DNA of 45,062 nucleotides from Bacteriovorax stolpii (GTDB taxonomy: Bacteria > Bdellovibrionota > UBA1018), in assembly GCA_945860415.1 (NCBI GenBank), contig CAMAQA010000014.1, forward strand, positions 1 through 45,062, read 5' to 3'. This document shows, piece after piece, positions 29,255 to 38,096 of the stretch; position 1 is the first letter of the stretch, and the number at the start of each line of letters is the position of its first letter. The position numbers and the translations under genes were made by a program. The notes beneath the pieces were generated by a model, which worked only from the letters and a program-made list of their open reading frames with translations, had not been told where the DNA came from and made no database searches.

Positions 29255-29692
29255 TCAGGCGGCGGCAGCGAGTCCTTCTCGACGTTCGATCATCTCCTCG
29301 AAGAGTTCACGCCACTCGGACTCACCGAGCGCATCCAGGAGGCGAGGAAACACCTCGCCTTCCTCTTCAGCCACATGGTCCTCGACGGTGTCGATCAGCT
29401 CGTCGAGCAGCTCGTTGAAGTCCTCGCGATCATAAGTGGCTGAAAGCTCCGCCACGATGTCGCGCATCAGCCGATGATCTTCGATGGATTCGCTCATCAG
29501 CTCGCTCCATTCCGCAATTTTCGAGAAGCGCGGATAGAAGATTTCCTCCTCGAGGTCGGAGTGGGCTTCGAGACGATCTCGGATCTCCTCAAAGAGCTCG
29601 CGACGCTCACCGTAATCACTGCTCTGGCGCACCTGTTCAAAGAGTTGTGCCAGCTGGCGATGGTCAGCCCGCAGCAGGTCGAGTGCCGTCAT
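29255..29692 (-). CDS. Hemerythrin HHE-domain protein
   Basis: The 145-residue protein starts at ATG 29692, chosen because of a perfect GGGGAGG site six bases upstream; the frame is open further up but without protein-like texture. It has the four-helix HHE pattern with candidate di-iron ligands His11, His44, Glu48, His73, His106 and Glu110 (ADHRQL, AHSDLEEEIFYP, EDHRLM, DHVAEEEGEVFP). Proteins of this kind bind oxygen or sense nitric oxide and iron or oxygen stress in the cytoplasm. It is very rich in acidic residues. It stands alone, with its stop codon directly next to that of the convergent lipoprotein gene. It is divergent from the gene at 29851. Confidence 0.88.
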   Translation of the reverse strand: MTALDLLRADHRQLAQLFEQVRQSSDYGERRELFEEIRDRLEAHSDLEEEIFYPRFSKIAEWSELMSESIEDHRLMRDIVAELSATYDREDFNELLDELIDTVEDHVAEEEGEVFPRLLDALGESEWRELFEEMIERREGLAAAA

Positions 29693-29850
29693 GAAGTCCT
29701 CCCCGGGCGGAATCGCATCGCCCGCCCGGAAGGGCTGCAATTCTCGTACGTTGCTCCAGACGCTCTTGTAAGAATCCGTATCCGTTTGAAATAATTGAAC
29801 TTGAGCGGTAAAATTGACCATCCGCGTTAGGAATGCTATTCGGGACGGCG

Positions 29851-31701
29851 ATGAATGCACTCCGGAGCTCCAGTCTGCCCTTTCTCAGCATCTCGGTGAT
29901 GGCGCTCCTGTTGATTGCGGCGCGCCCGATCGAGCGCAAGACGCAGACGGAATATCCCGATGGCGGCGCCATCCAACTTCAGATCCGTGACGAAGCTGGA
30001 AACGAATCAGTAACGGACGGCTGGAAACTGCTCCTCGAGTACGGCCGAGTGGATCCACTCCAGCCTTCGCTGCTCCAAAAATCATTGCCTCTCGAGACCT
30101 CGCGAAGCATTTCGGTCATGGTCCACCAGAACTCGCGCCTGCTGTCGCTTCAAAAGCTCGCGATTGAATCGAAGGAAGGATCACCGCTGCTGGTCCTCTC
30201 CAGGAAGGATCTCGACCCGCTTCGCTCTCGCGCGCGCACGGGTGCTGCCATCGCATTCACGCTTGCGGCAAACACGTTTTCATTCTCGACGATCGTTTCA
30301 AAGCAGGAGGACTTTGAGCTGCCGGCCCGGACTCGCGGGCCAGGTCTTGCCTACTCGGACGCGGACGTTTTGGACCTCATCCGACTGGACGACGTCGAAG
30401 ATTCGCTTCTCCGGATTCGCGCCGTCACGGCAGCGAGCGAAGACTCGTATCGCGAGCTCATCGCCCTCGCCCAGAAGACTCCGTCGATCGACGGCCTGAG
30501 GCTGCGACTGCTTCTGGACGGAATGGCGTTTCCGGCGCCATCTCTGGCTTCCATTCGGCGAAAGCTTCGCGATCTTCCGGAGTCTCCGGAATTTGCCGAG
30601 AGACGCCGAATCCTTGCTGCCAATCTGTCGCTCGGAGAGTCACTGGCCCCGCTCTCCAATCGCCTCCTGATGGTCGGACTTTCCAAGGTTCGATCGCTCG
30701 CCTGGCCCGAGGCCGAGGCCCTCCTCGAAAGGCTTCACGCCACCAGCGAATCCAATGAGCTCGCGTTCTCTCAGGTACTGGACCGCATGGGCGGCTCGTT
30801 CGAGGCGCTCAAGCCGGACCAGAAATTTCGAATGTTCTCGCTTGCGGCACGAAGCAATGCGCCCGAATTCGCCTCCAAAGTTGGCCGTGACTGGTTCTTG
30901 AATGATTCCGACGGAACCGTGGGCACTGCGCTCGAACTCGTGCGACAGCTTCGTCCCGGACCTCAGCGCGACGAACTGTCGAAGATCGGCCTCTCCTCGA
31001 CAGGTCCGGTCAGCATTGCCGAGTTTGCCGCATTCTGGGCTCCCATCCGCTCCGATGCACTCGTGCTCGAGCTCTTTCAAGCGATGACACCCCGGATCGC
31101 CGGATTGACGGACGCACAAGTGCTCACGCTCGTGTCACAGAAGGAGGTCGGAGACCTCCGTGATTCTATGATCATGGTGGCATCCGAAAGCGTGCAGTCT
31201 TTTTCGGCCGAGGGACTTCGAAATCTCTTCCTTGCCTGCTCGAGCTGGAGCTCGAGAGAGCGCCTCCTGGCGACGAGCTTTCCTCGTATCTCCGCTCCAG
31301 CAATCAGCGTGGTTGCGATGGCCATCCAGGACCTTCCAGTTGAAACGGGCCGCGACGAGCTGCTCGGCAAGGCGGCTGCTCTTTCGAAGAGCTTCTCGCT
31401 CAGTGACCTTCGAGCTGTCCTGCTGGCTTCGATTTCCCAACTCGTCGCCACGCAGCTCATGGACATCGGACTCGAGCGACTCCAGCCGTTAACGGTTTCC
31501 GACGCCGTCGGATTCTCCGACACGTTCGACAAGACTGGGTTCGCCTCCGAGGCGTTTCGCGATCGGATGCTCCTTGCTGCAGCCGCATCTGCCACGGATC
31601 TGACTCGCGGCAATCTGGACCAGCTGCTGACCCGCGCCTCAAGCGACCTGATCCGGACGAAGATCACCCAGGCCGCCGAGCCGCGACTTCAGAAGCCGTA
31701 A
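29851..31701 (+). CDS. Exported or membrane-anchored protein of unknown function
   Basis: From ATG 29851 the product has 616 residues; an in-frame ATG at 29833 would add six. The start at 29851 is preferred because a possible promoter (TTGACC 29814-29819, 17 bases, TATTCG 29837-29842) would place the transcript start after 29833. This is weak evidence. The N-terminus (MNALRSSSLPFLSISVMALL) is an uncleaved anchor or signal peptide. About 130 residues of beta-rich sequence follow. The remaining 450 residues look wholly helical, with many short Leu/Ala/Ser-rich helices resembling an alpha-solenoid without a strict repeat. I do not recognise a family or catalytic motif. Its 3' end overlaps the convergent barrel gene by 13 bases. 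Confidence 0.65.
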   Translation: MNALRSSSLPFLSISVMALLLIAARPIERKTQTEYPDGGAIQLQIRDEAGNESVTDGWKLLLEYGRVDPLQPSLLQKSLPLETSRSISVMVHQNSRLLSLQKLAIESKEGSPLLVLSRKDLDPLRSRARTGAAIAFTLAANTFSFSTIVSKQEDFELPARTRGPGLAYSDADVLDLIRLDDVEDSLLRIRAVTAASEDSYRELIALAQKTPSIDGLRLRLLLDGMAFPAPSLASIRRKLRDLPESPEFAERRRILAANLSLGESLAPLSNRLLMVGLSKVRSLAWPEAEALLERLHATSESNELAFSQVLDRMGGSFEALKPDQKFRMFSLAARSNAPEFASKVGRDWFLNDSDGTVGTALELVRQLRPGPQRDELSKIGLSSTGPVSIAEFAAFWAPIRSDALVLELFQAMTPRIAGLTDAQVLTLVSQKEVGDLRDSMIMVASESVQSFSAEGLRNLFLACSSWSSRERLLATSFPRISAPAISVVAMAIQDLPVETGRDELLGKAAALSKSFSLSDLRAVLLASISQLVATQLMDIGLERLQPLTVSDAVGFSDTFDKTGFASEAFRDRMLLAAAASATDLTRGNLDQLLTRASSDLIRTKITQAAEPRLQKP

Positions 31702-32849
31702 GTCAGCCACAGCAGGCCACGATCCTCGCGGGCCAGGCCAGACAATAGCCCGCGCTGCAGCGGACCGGACTCGATCCAATCGTACCGTGCCGAGACGCTG
31801 AATCCTCCTCGAGAGTGATATGAGAGCTTCGGCTGCACCCAGGATTCGTTCCTCTCGATTCCCTGGAACCAGAAGGCTTCGAACTCCCAGCCGTCGAGCA
31901 CTCCTTCAAATCCGCGCAGCATCATCCGAAGCGAGGCACCGGAGTTCAGCGGATCACGCTGGCCCTGCACCGAAAGCATCAGGTTCTCCGTCGTCGTCCA
32001 GTCGAGCCCGACCACTCCTCGCCATCCGTCCACGCTCTGCCAGTCATCGCTGATCACCTGGTCCGTGCGAAGAATCCAGTCCTGCCCGAACGACTGCGTG
32101 GCCGTGAGCCCTCCACTCCAGATGGCCCGGGGTTGGAGGGCGAAGGTGCGTTCATGGTGCCGCAGAACGAATAGCGACGCATCCATGCCGAAGTCGAAAA
32201 GGCGGTTGACCTTGATGCCGTACTCCGAGTCGACACCGATGCGGGAGAACTCGCGGCGCGGGAGCGACACGGAAAAATCCGTGTGCCTTGCAATGGGGGT
32301 AAAGAAGGCCTGGACCGAGCCGCCCTCAAAGAACCACTGGTCCTGGATCATGAAGACGGGCTTCTTGATGTGCGCGATCTCGAGCAGCAGCGGATCGGAG
32401 AGGTCACGGGGATTCGGAAGATCCGCAATGAAGAACCCGAAAGTCTCTCCCCAGGACAACGACTGGAATCCCACTCTCAGGCGATTCGAATCGGTATCGA
32501 ACGACAGATAGGAATCACGAATTTCCAATGCCCATCGTTCGGATTGACGACCTGAGTACTCCTCGGCCTGGTACCAGCCTCGTCCCTGCAGCTGGAGCTG
32601 GAATGCGGATTCGGCGCGCGCCTTCCAGGTCACTCCCGGCTCCAGGTATCCGCGCCCGAATGTCCTGAGCCCTCGCTCTGAGCTGGTGGACGCGCGAAAA
32701 CCGGCTTCGCCGATCAGTTTTAGGGCCTGCCACGAGGGGATCTGCGGCTTTTTCTTTGCGGCAGGTCTTGCTGCCTGCACGCTGGTCGAGAACGCTCCCT
32801 GCACCAGGATGAAGACCAGCGCGAGAGCAGAGAGTCGAGGCACCCTCAT
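31689..32849 (-). CDS. Outer-membrane beta-barrel protein, DUF1302-like
   Basis: The 386-residue product has a signal peptide (cleavage near VQA, residue 26), alternating aromatic/polar strands through its length and a C-terminal aromatic ending LLWLTYGF, the signal read by the BAM complex. The middle motif RVGFQSLSWGETFGFFIADL followed by PNPRDLSDP resembles DUF1302-type barrels, which are often encoded with LolA-like proteins and exporters. It is the last gene of a five-gene leftward unit and overlaps the LolA-like gene by four bases (ATGA). The likely role is the outer-membrane endpoint or receiver for whatever the ABC/LolA-like parts carry. That role is inferred from context. The family call is by pattern only. 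Confidence 0.75.
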   Translation of the reverse strand: MRVPRLSALALVFILVQGAFSTSVQAARPAAKKKPQIPSWQALKLIGEAGFRASTSSERGLRTFGRGYLEPGVTWKARAESAFQLQLQGRGWYQAEEYSGRQSERWALEIRDSYLSFDTDSNRLRVGFQSLSWGETFGFFIADLPNPRDLSDPLLLEIAHIKKPVFMIQDQWFFEGGSVQAFFTPIARHTDFSVSLPRREFSRIGVDSEYGIKVNRLFDFGMDASLFVLRHHERTFALQPRAIWSGGLTATQSFGQDWILRTDQVISDDWQSVDGWRGVVGLDWTTTENLMLSVQGQRDPLNSGASLRMMLRGFEGVLDGWEFEAFWFQGIERNESWVQPKLSYHSRGGFSVSARYDWIESGPLQRGLLSGLAREDRGLLWLTYGF

Positions 32850-33547
32850 TGTCCCAGTCGCTGGGGATTGAACTGCGAGGATGGAAACGTCTTTTTCTCC
32901 ATGGCCTCGACGATGATCTTCGACTGGTCGTTCTGATTGACGGCACTCTGGATCGAGAGTTCCGTCGGACGAATCCTACCGGCAATCCTCTTGAAGCCAC
33001 CAAAGGTGGCCCGCTTGAGCGGCTTCGATGCTCCGGTCAGGTACTCGGCCTTAATCGGGTGGAACGTCTTCTTCTCGACGGTGACTCGAATCTTCTCGTA
33101 GGTCAGGCCCTTTTTCGTGGCCGTAAGAAACAGGGTCCAGGAGTCGGCCGTCTCTTTTTCCACCCCGGCTGAGTAATCGCCCGACCAGCGCATCCTGCTG
33201 ATGTCGCCATTGGCCGCCTGGCCGGTGAGCTTCTGGCTCAGGCTGACGCGCACCGCACGCTTGAGGTTCGGAATGTAGGCCCACATCTCTTCTCCGAGCA
33301 TGAGCATGTCGCGCCCCTGATCGCGCGCGGGCTCCAGGGTCCGGACCAGCGTCTTGGAGTTGCCCTCGAGCAGCACGTCAAAAACCGAGTCACTGATCCG
33401 AACCTGCATCCGGTAACTCTCGGAAGGATTGCGCACCTCATCCACCCGCTTGAGGATCTCCTCAGGACCCAGCTCCGCGGCGGCACGAGCAGCTGAACCG
33501 GAAAGCACTTCGACGAGGGCAAGGACGGAAACAATCAATGCACGCAT
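32846..33547 (-). CDS. LolA-like outer-membrane lipoprotein-sorting protein
   Basis: The 233-residue periplasmic protein has a signal peptide (cleavage near SAARA, residue 22) and the pattern of the LolA/LolB-like superfamily (outer membrane lipoprotein-sorting family, PF17131 type): ILKRVDEVRNPSESYRMQVR, then EMWAYIPNLKRAVRVSLSQK. This fold is a half-closed barrel that shields acyl chains while they cross the periplasm. It lies between the ABC permease (12 bases upstream) and the barrel gene (four-base overlap), which fits a carrier between an inner-membrane extractor and an outer-membrane receiver. The cargo may be a lipid rather than a lipoprotein, given the synthesis genes next door; this is inference. 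Confidence 0.85.
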   Translation of the reverse strand: MRALIVSVLALVEVLSGSAARAAAELGPEEILKRVDEVRNPSESYRMQVRISDSVFDVLLEGNSKTLVRTLEPARDQGRDMLMLGEEMWAYIPNLKRAVRVSLSQKLTGQAANGDISRMRWSGDYSAGVEKETADSWTLFLTATKKGLTYEKIRVTVEKKTFHPIKAEYLTGASKPLKRATFGGFKRIAGRIRPTELSIQSAVNQNDQSKIIVEAMEKKTFPSSQFNPQRLGQ

Positions 33548-33559
33548 GGGGTTCCTTTC

Positions 33560-34801
33560 TCAAATCGACCGAAGCGCATCTCCGATGCCCATCTTTGCCA
33601 CCCGCCAGGAGGCGAGCAGGCTCGCGATGATGCAGCAAAGGCTGCCGAGTCCGAAGGTCAGGATAGCCGTCAGCACGTCGAGCTCGATTCTCACATGGAA
33701 TTGCCGCGTGAGCCCCGGGGCGGGAGGCATCAGGATTCCGTCCGCCAGGAGTCCGGAGTTCAGGGCCCAGGCGCCCGCGATGCCCACGATCGCTCCGACG
33801 ATTCCCATCGCAGCGCCCTCTGCCAGTAGCAGCAGCATCACATCGACGCTCGAATCACCGTTGGCGCGTAGATTGCCGATCTCCATCTTTCTCTCAAAGA
33901 TCGACGTAGCCACCACGTTGAAGATGCCCAGCACGACGATCGACAGAATGATGAGTCGAATGATGTCAAACTGCGACTTCAGCCAGTCGACAGAGTTCTG
34001 GTAATAAACCTTGTCGAGCAGCGCAAACGAGGTCGGGGTCAGTGCCGAGAATTCCGCGGCAGCGCGGCGGGAAAACGAGTCCCAGAGGCCGTCTTCCTGC
34101 AGTCCGATGGCGACAGACTCGACCTTCTCGGTGTCGAGAAGCTTTCGTGCCTGGGCGATCGGAATCCGGAAGGCCACGTCGTCGAATTCCTTCTTTCCGG
34201 TGTGGAAGATTCCAGTCACGGTCAGATCGATTCCGTTCAGGCTTCCGTGCACGGTATTGGCCAGCACCGTCACTCGGTCTCCAGGCCCCAGCTTCAAGGC
34301 ATGGGCAAGGCCTCGGCCAAGAAGGATGCCGTCCTCTTCACTGCTCAACATCTTGCCTTCTTCGACATTCAACGTCGTGAAGAACGTGGATTCCTCGACT
34401 CCGTCCACGCCGGTGCCGTGCCCGCTGACGTTGATGCTTCCATTGGTGAGGAGGGCAAAGAACTCCACCCGAGGAAAGATCTGCTTCACCTCGGGCATCG
34501 ACTTCAGTGCGCCGGCCACCTCGTCATAGTTGTCGATCCAGTGCTCCCACGGCTTCTCGAATACCGTCTCGAGGTATCCTCGAGTGTGGAGCTGACCATG
34601 ACCGTACCGCGCGTGGATCGAGTTCTCGCGGTACTGGTTCATGATTCCGGTGTTGAAACCCTGGAACAAAAAGAGCGAAGCACTTCCGAGCCCGACGGTC
34701 AGAAGGACCGCAAAAGTCCGCCGGGGCTGTCGGAATAGATTACGTGCCGCAAGCTTCATGACCCATGCAGCTCTCCACAGCCGCTCCGTGAATGTCTTCA
34801 T
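33560..34801 (-). CDS. FtsX/LolC-type ABC transporter permease
   Basis: The 413-residue permease has the MacB/LolCE layout. A first membrane helix at about 25-47 (TFAVLLTVGLGSASLFLFQG) precedes a large periplasmic domain of about 220 residues, and three C-terminal helices follow (about 280-302, 325-350, 375-400). Such proteins work as dimers and use ATP hydrolysis in the cytoplasm to drive a periplasmic step, such as lifting lipoproteins or lipids out of the inner membrane. Its start overlaps the ATPase gene by four bases (ATGA), so the two are translationally coupled. A LolA-like gene follows. No second permease is present, which suggests a homodimer. Confidence 0.92.
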   Translation of the reverse strand: MKTFTERLWRAAWVMKLAARNLFRQPRRTFAVLLTVGLGSASLFLFQGFNTGIMNQYRENSIHARYGHGQLHTRGYLETVFEKPWEHWIDNYDEVAGALKSMPEVKQIFPRVEFFALLTNGSINVSGHGTGVDGVEESTFFTTLNVEEGKMLSSEEDGILLGRGLAHALKLGPGDRVTVLANTVHGSLNGIDLTVTGIFHTGKKEFDDVAFRIPIAQARKLLDTEKVESVAIGLQEDGLWDSFSRRAAAEFSALTPTSFALLDKVYYQNSVDWLKSQFDIIRLIILSIVVLGIFNVVATSIFERKMEIGNLRANGDSSVDVMLLLLAEGAAMGIVGAIVGIAGAWALNSGLLADGILMPPAPGLTRQFHVRIELDVLTAILTFGLGSLCCIIASLLASWRVAKMGIGDALRSI

Positions 34802-35469
34802 GAGGTCACCTCAAGTCCGTCAGCAAGCCGATAGATTCGTCCCGCCCGCTCCAGCACCATCGGATCATGGCTCGCAATCACGAGGGTGGTCTGGTGATCA
34901 CTCCGAAGCGCGTCGAGCATCGATAGAATTTCGCGGCCGGTCTGCTGATCCAGGCTGGCCGTGGGTTCGTCCGCGAGGATCACCTTCGGGTGTTTCGCGG
35001 CAGCGCGCGCGACTGCCACGCGCTGCCTCTGTCCTCCGCTCAGTTCGAGCGGACGGTGGTGACGGCGATTCCACAGGCCCACGGTCTCGAGCGCATGCTT
35101 GACTCGCTTCTTGCGCTCCAGTGTCGGAATGCCCTGGCGAATGAGAAAATACTCGACGTTCTCTTCGGCACTTAGGGTCGGAAAAAGCTGGAAGTTCTGG
35201 AAGATGAATCCGATCTCATGCCGGCGAAGCTCGTTTCGACGGCCCTCCGAAATGGCTGCCATCTCTTCACCGAGAAAGCGGATGCCTCCCGCCTGCACGG
35301 GCTCGATCAGGCCCAGGAGCGACAGCAGCGTGCTCTTTCCAGAGCCGGAAGGTCCGCTCAGCACCAGCGACTCTGCCTCAGCAATCTCCAGCGACACCCC
35401 GCGAAGTGCGGGAACCGGGTGCCGATCGAGCCAGTATTGAAAATGAAGGTCACGCGCTCGGTAAATCAT
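34798..35469 (-). CDS. LolD/MacB-type ABC transporter ATPase
   Basis: The 223-residue ATPase is of the LolD/MacB/FtsE branch. It shows Walker [10 protein letters not shown] at about 39-47, the Q-loop [18 protein letters not shown], the signature LSGGQRQRV (143-151), Walker [13 protein letters not shown] and the switch His in VIASHDP. It powers the permease encoded directly downstream (four-base overlap). Its own start overlaps the end of the DUF3419 gene by four bases, so three genes are tightly coupled. Confidence 0.95.
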   Translation of the reverse strand: MIYRARDLHFQYWLDRHPVPALRGVSLEIAEAESLVLSGPSGSGKSTLLSLLGLIEPVQAGGIRFLGEEMAAISEGRRNELRRHEIGFIFQNFQLFPTLSAEENVEYFLIRQGIPTLERKKRVKHALETVGLWNRRHHRPLELSGGQRQRVAVARAAAKHPKVILADEPTASLDQQTGREILSMLDALRSDHQTTLVIASHDPMVLERAGRIYRLADGLEVTS

Positions 35470-36605
35470 CCCTGCACTCCTCCAGCCGAAGCCCCGGGCT
35501 GGTGCTGAAACACATCCACATCATAAACCTGAACCTTCTCGCGCGAGATGACCCGCGAGTGATGCTGCCGAAGGTTCAAATAGCCAGAATGATCGCACTG
35601 CTCGGGCACATGCAGGTAATTTCGAACGACCACCAGCGCCTGGTCAGCAAGACCCGGTCGAATCTTCTGCATGAACTGGCGCTCCGTCTCACCCTGGAAG
35701 TACGACGGAACATCGGAGAACGAGAAGAAGCCGATTCGACCCTTTTGGTTCCGCGCAGCTTCGATGGCATCGGACTTCAGGTAGGTGATCTCTGCGCGCT
35801 GGAGCGCCGCCTTCGCCCTCTCGAAGATCACGCGGTCGCACTCGACCGGATTTCCCTCGGGGTGGCGAAGCTCGCCGAGAAACGACAACTGAAGAAAGAA
35901 GTTTTCTCGTGCGGGCGAAATCGCGAACAGGCGCGCATAGGCATCCATGTAGAAGCGCATCCGGCTTCCGGGAATGTTCTTTTGCGGAAAGCTGCCCTTG
36001 TACAGGAGCGCATTGAAAACGGCGGCATTTCCGAGGAGCGCCAGCACCACTCGCCAGCGAGAATGCGGAAACTTCGAGGCGAGGTATTCGGTCTGCTCTG
36101 GCAGGGTGCGGCACTCGAAGAGCCCTTGGCCGGAACTGCCGGTGATCGCCCTCACCATTCGGCTGAGCTTTTGGAAGGTCTTCTCCCAACGCCCGTCATA
36201 GAGAGGACGCTGCCAATCCAATGACGAAAGCCAGCTTCTGCAGAACTCGCGCGTATCGGCACGAAGATCGAGGCGATCGAGCCAGTGCTGCCGGAGCTTT
36301 TCCGGTGAACGATCGGCGCCGGCATGGGGATAGCCGAAGAAGTCGAGAAATTCCGAGTGGCTGGCCTCTCGCGCCAGCGCCAGGCGAAGCTCGGTGAGCG
36401 CGAGCTGCGCGTCGGCGAGATCCACGCAGATCACCCGCTTGGGAGACCGCGAGAGCAGCGGAAGAATGCGTCCGCCACTTCCGGCAATCGACAAGATCGT
36501 GTCGGTGTTCTCCGGAAGAAGCTCCACCTCGAGCGAAGTGTCCTCGTTGGCGAGCGTATAATTGAGCGTCGAAAAGTACGTTTGCGCCTGGGCCATTTGA
36601 ACCAT
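35466..36605 (-). CDS. DUF3419/BtaA-like SAM-dependent 3-amino-3-carboxypropyl transferase
   Basis: The 379-residue protein matches the DUF3419 family, whose known member BtaA moves the 3-amino-3-carboxypropyl group of S-adenosylmethionine to diacylglycerol in betaine-lipid synthesis. The Rossmann glycine loop is ILSIAGSGGR at about 37-46, followed by the acidic VICVDLADAQLAL. Other family-like stretches are YFSTLNYTLANEDTSLE and SFSDVPSYF. The start ATG 36605 has GGAAAAG upstream; ATG 36596 (MAQAQTYF) is an alternative. No BtaB methyltransferase gene lies nearby, so a finished betaine lipid is not implied. It is the first gene of the leftward five-gene unit, coupled to the ABC ATPase, and divergent from the acyl-adenylating enzyme. 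Confidence 0.82.
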   Translation of the reverse strand: MVQMAQAQTYFSTLNYTLANEDTSLEVELLPENTDTILSIAGSGGRILPLLSRSPKRVICVDLADAQLALTELRLALAREASHSEFLDFFGYPHAGADRSPEKLRQHWLDRLDLRADTREFCRSWLSSLDWQRPLYDGRWEKTFQKLSRMVRAITGSSGQGLFECRTLPEQTEYLASKFPHSRWRVVLALLGNAAVFNALLYKGSFPQKNIPGSRMRFYMDAYARLFAISPARENFFLQLSFLGELRHPEGNPVECDRVIFERAKAALQRAEITYLKSDAIEAARNQKGRIGFFSFSDVPSYFQGETERQFMQKIRPGLADQALVVVRNYLHVPEQCDHSGYLNLRQHHSRVISREKVQVYDVDVFQHQPGASAGGVQG

Positions 36606-36668
36606 TCTTTTCCGGAAGATTTCTTCTGCACAACTCTTTTCAATTCACCGTACACTCGATTCATTGCC

Positions 36669-38096
36669 ATGAACTGCGTCGAGCGCCTGGTCACTGCTGT
36701 TGCTGATCACCCGAACCGCTGCGCCATTTGGATGCCGGATGGCTCGCAGATCTCGTTTGGAGAGCTGGCGTCGCGCGCAGGTTCGGTCCAGGCGCAGCTT
36801 CGACGACTCGGGCTCGTCCCCGGCGAGCCGGTACTGATTCTGCTCGGACTCGGGTTTGATCTCTACGCGTCGGTGATCGCCCTCATGGCCTCCGGATATC
36901 CCGTCCTGCTGGTGGAACCCTGGATGCCCCTTCACCGGATCGAGCGCATCCTTCAGCAGGTCCAGCCACGGGCCTTCCTGACCTCTTCCGTTGGCAGGCT
37001 CTGGGGGCTGCGCTCGTCGGCGATTCGTGCGATTCCGCACTGGGTCTCACCGCAAGGCGACGGCGCCGGCTCGGGATCACTTCAGATCGAGGACGTCGAG
37101 CCCACTCATCACGGCATCCTCACTTTCACTTCCGGAACCACCGGAGATCCGAAGGGCGTGGTGAGAAGCCATGGGTACCTTTGGGATCAGCACACGATTC
37201 TCGAGGCGAATCTTCATCCCGTGGGCGGACCTTCGCATGGCGGGGCGGACTGGTGCATCTTTGCCAATTTCACGCTCGCCAATCTCGGATCGGGCCGCAC
37301 CACCGTCCTGATGCCACCTTCGTGGCGGACCACCGATTTTCGCGCGGTCGCGGAACTCTCGGGCGAGCTCGCACCGAAGTCGATGACCTGTGGTCCAGCG
37401 TTTCTTTCACGATTGCTCGAAAGTGGGTTCGACTTTCATTCGCTCGACTCCATTCACGTCGGAGGGGCGCTGACGGACTGCAGCCTTTTCGAAGACGCGT
37501 TCCAGAGCTTGCCGGGCGCCATTTTTCTCCACGTCTATGGCAGCACGGAAGCCGAGCCGGTGGCGACAATGGATGCTCGGAGGGCTGTTGCGGATAGCCG
37601 TGCAGCAGGGTTTCTTCAGACGCTTTGTCTCGGTAACCCCGTGCCCGAAATTCGCCTGGACATCGAAGGGTCACGCCTCTGGGTCAGCGGGGCTCACGTG
37701 TGCCCGCGGTACCTGGGTGGTGAGGCGGAGAACCGGCTGCACAAGCGCACGGATTCGGCCGGGATCAGCTGGCACAATATGGGCGACCGCGTGAAGTGCG
37801 ATTCAGAGGGCAGGCTCTGGTATGCAGGTCGGTCGGGGCAATCCGTCGAAGAGTTTCGCCTCGAGCAGGAAGTCTACGCCGTTCTTGGCCACACCTCCGC
37901 ATTCCTCCACCGTGATTCGACCGGCATGCTCTGGCTCGTGGGCGAGCACGTCGTTGCCGCCGAAGCACGGATTCGAAAGAGCTATCCTGAAATCCGCTAC
38001 ATCGAAGACGCTGCGATTCTTCGTGATCATCGACACCGGGCGCGAATCGACCGATCGGCCTCACTGAAAAAAGGAGCACCATGGCTCGTTGGCTGA
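36669..38096 (+). CDS. AMP-forming acyl ligase, OleC-like
   Basis: The 475-residue protein belongs to the adenylate-forming superfamily. It has the P-loop TSGTTGDPKG (154-163), the YGSTE motif (290-294) and MGDR (371-374). It activates a carboxylic acid, probably a fatty or beta-hydroxy acid, with ATP. The closing stretch RHRARIDR (455-462) recalls the C-terminus of OleC beta-lactone synthetases, where I remember RHN-x-KI-x-R. The usual lysine for adenylation is Arg459 here. The start is ATG 36669; the frame is open further upstream but there lies over the divergent gene. The end overlaps the UbiA gene by 16 bases. It heads the rightward four-gene unit. Confidence 0.85.
   Translation: MNCVERLVTAVADHPNRCAIWMPDGSQISFGELASRAGSVQAQLRRLGLVPGEPVLILLGLGFDLYASVIALMASGYPVLLVEPWMPLHRIERILQQVQPRAFLTSSVGRLWGLRSSAIRAIPHWVSPQGDGAGSGSLQIEDVEPTHHGILTFTSGTTGDPKGVVRSHGYLWDQHTILEANLHPVGGPSHGGADWCIFANFTLANLGSGRTTVLMPPSWRTTDFRAVAELSGELAPKSMTCGPAFLSRLLESGFDFHSLDSIHVGGALTDCSLFEDAFQSLPGAIFLHVYGSTEAEPVATMDARRAVADSRAAGFLQTLCLGNPVPEIRLDIEGSRLWVSGAHVCPRYLGGEAENRLHKRTDSAGISWHNMGDRVKCDSEGRLWYAGRSGQSVEEFRLEQEVYAVLGHTSAFLHRDSTGMLWLVGEHVVAAEARIRKSYPEIRYIEDAAILRDHRHRARIDRSASLKKGAPWLVG

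Noticed and set aside
36324..36668. N-terminal extension of the acyl ligase frame
   Set aside because: The extension lies over the divergent DUF3419 gene and does not look like protein. The AMP-ligase homology begins at ATG 36669.
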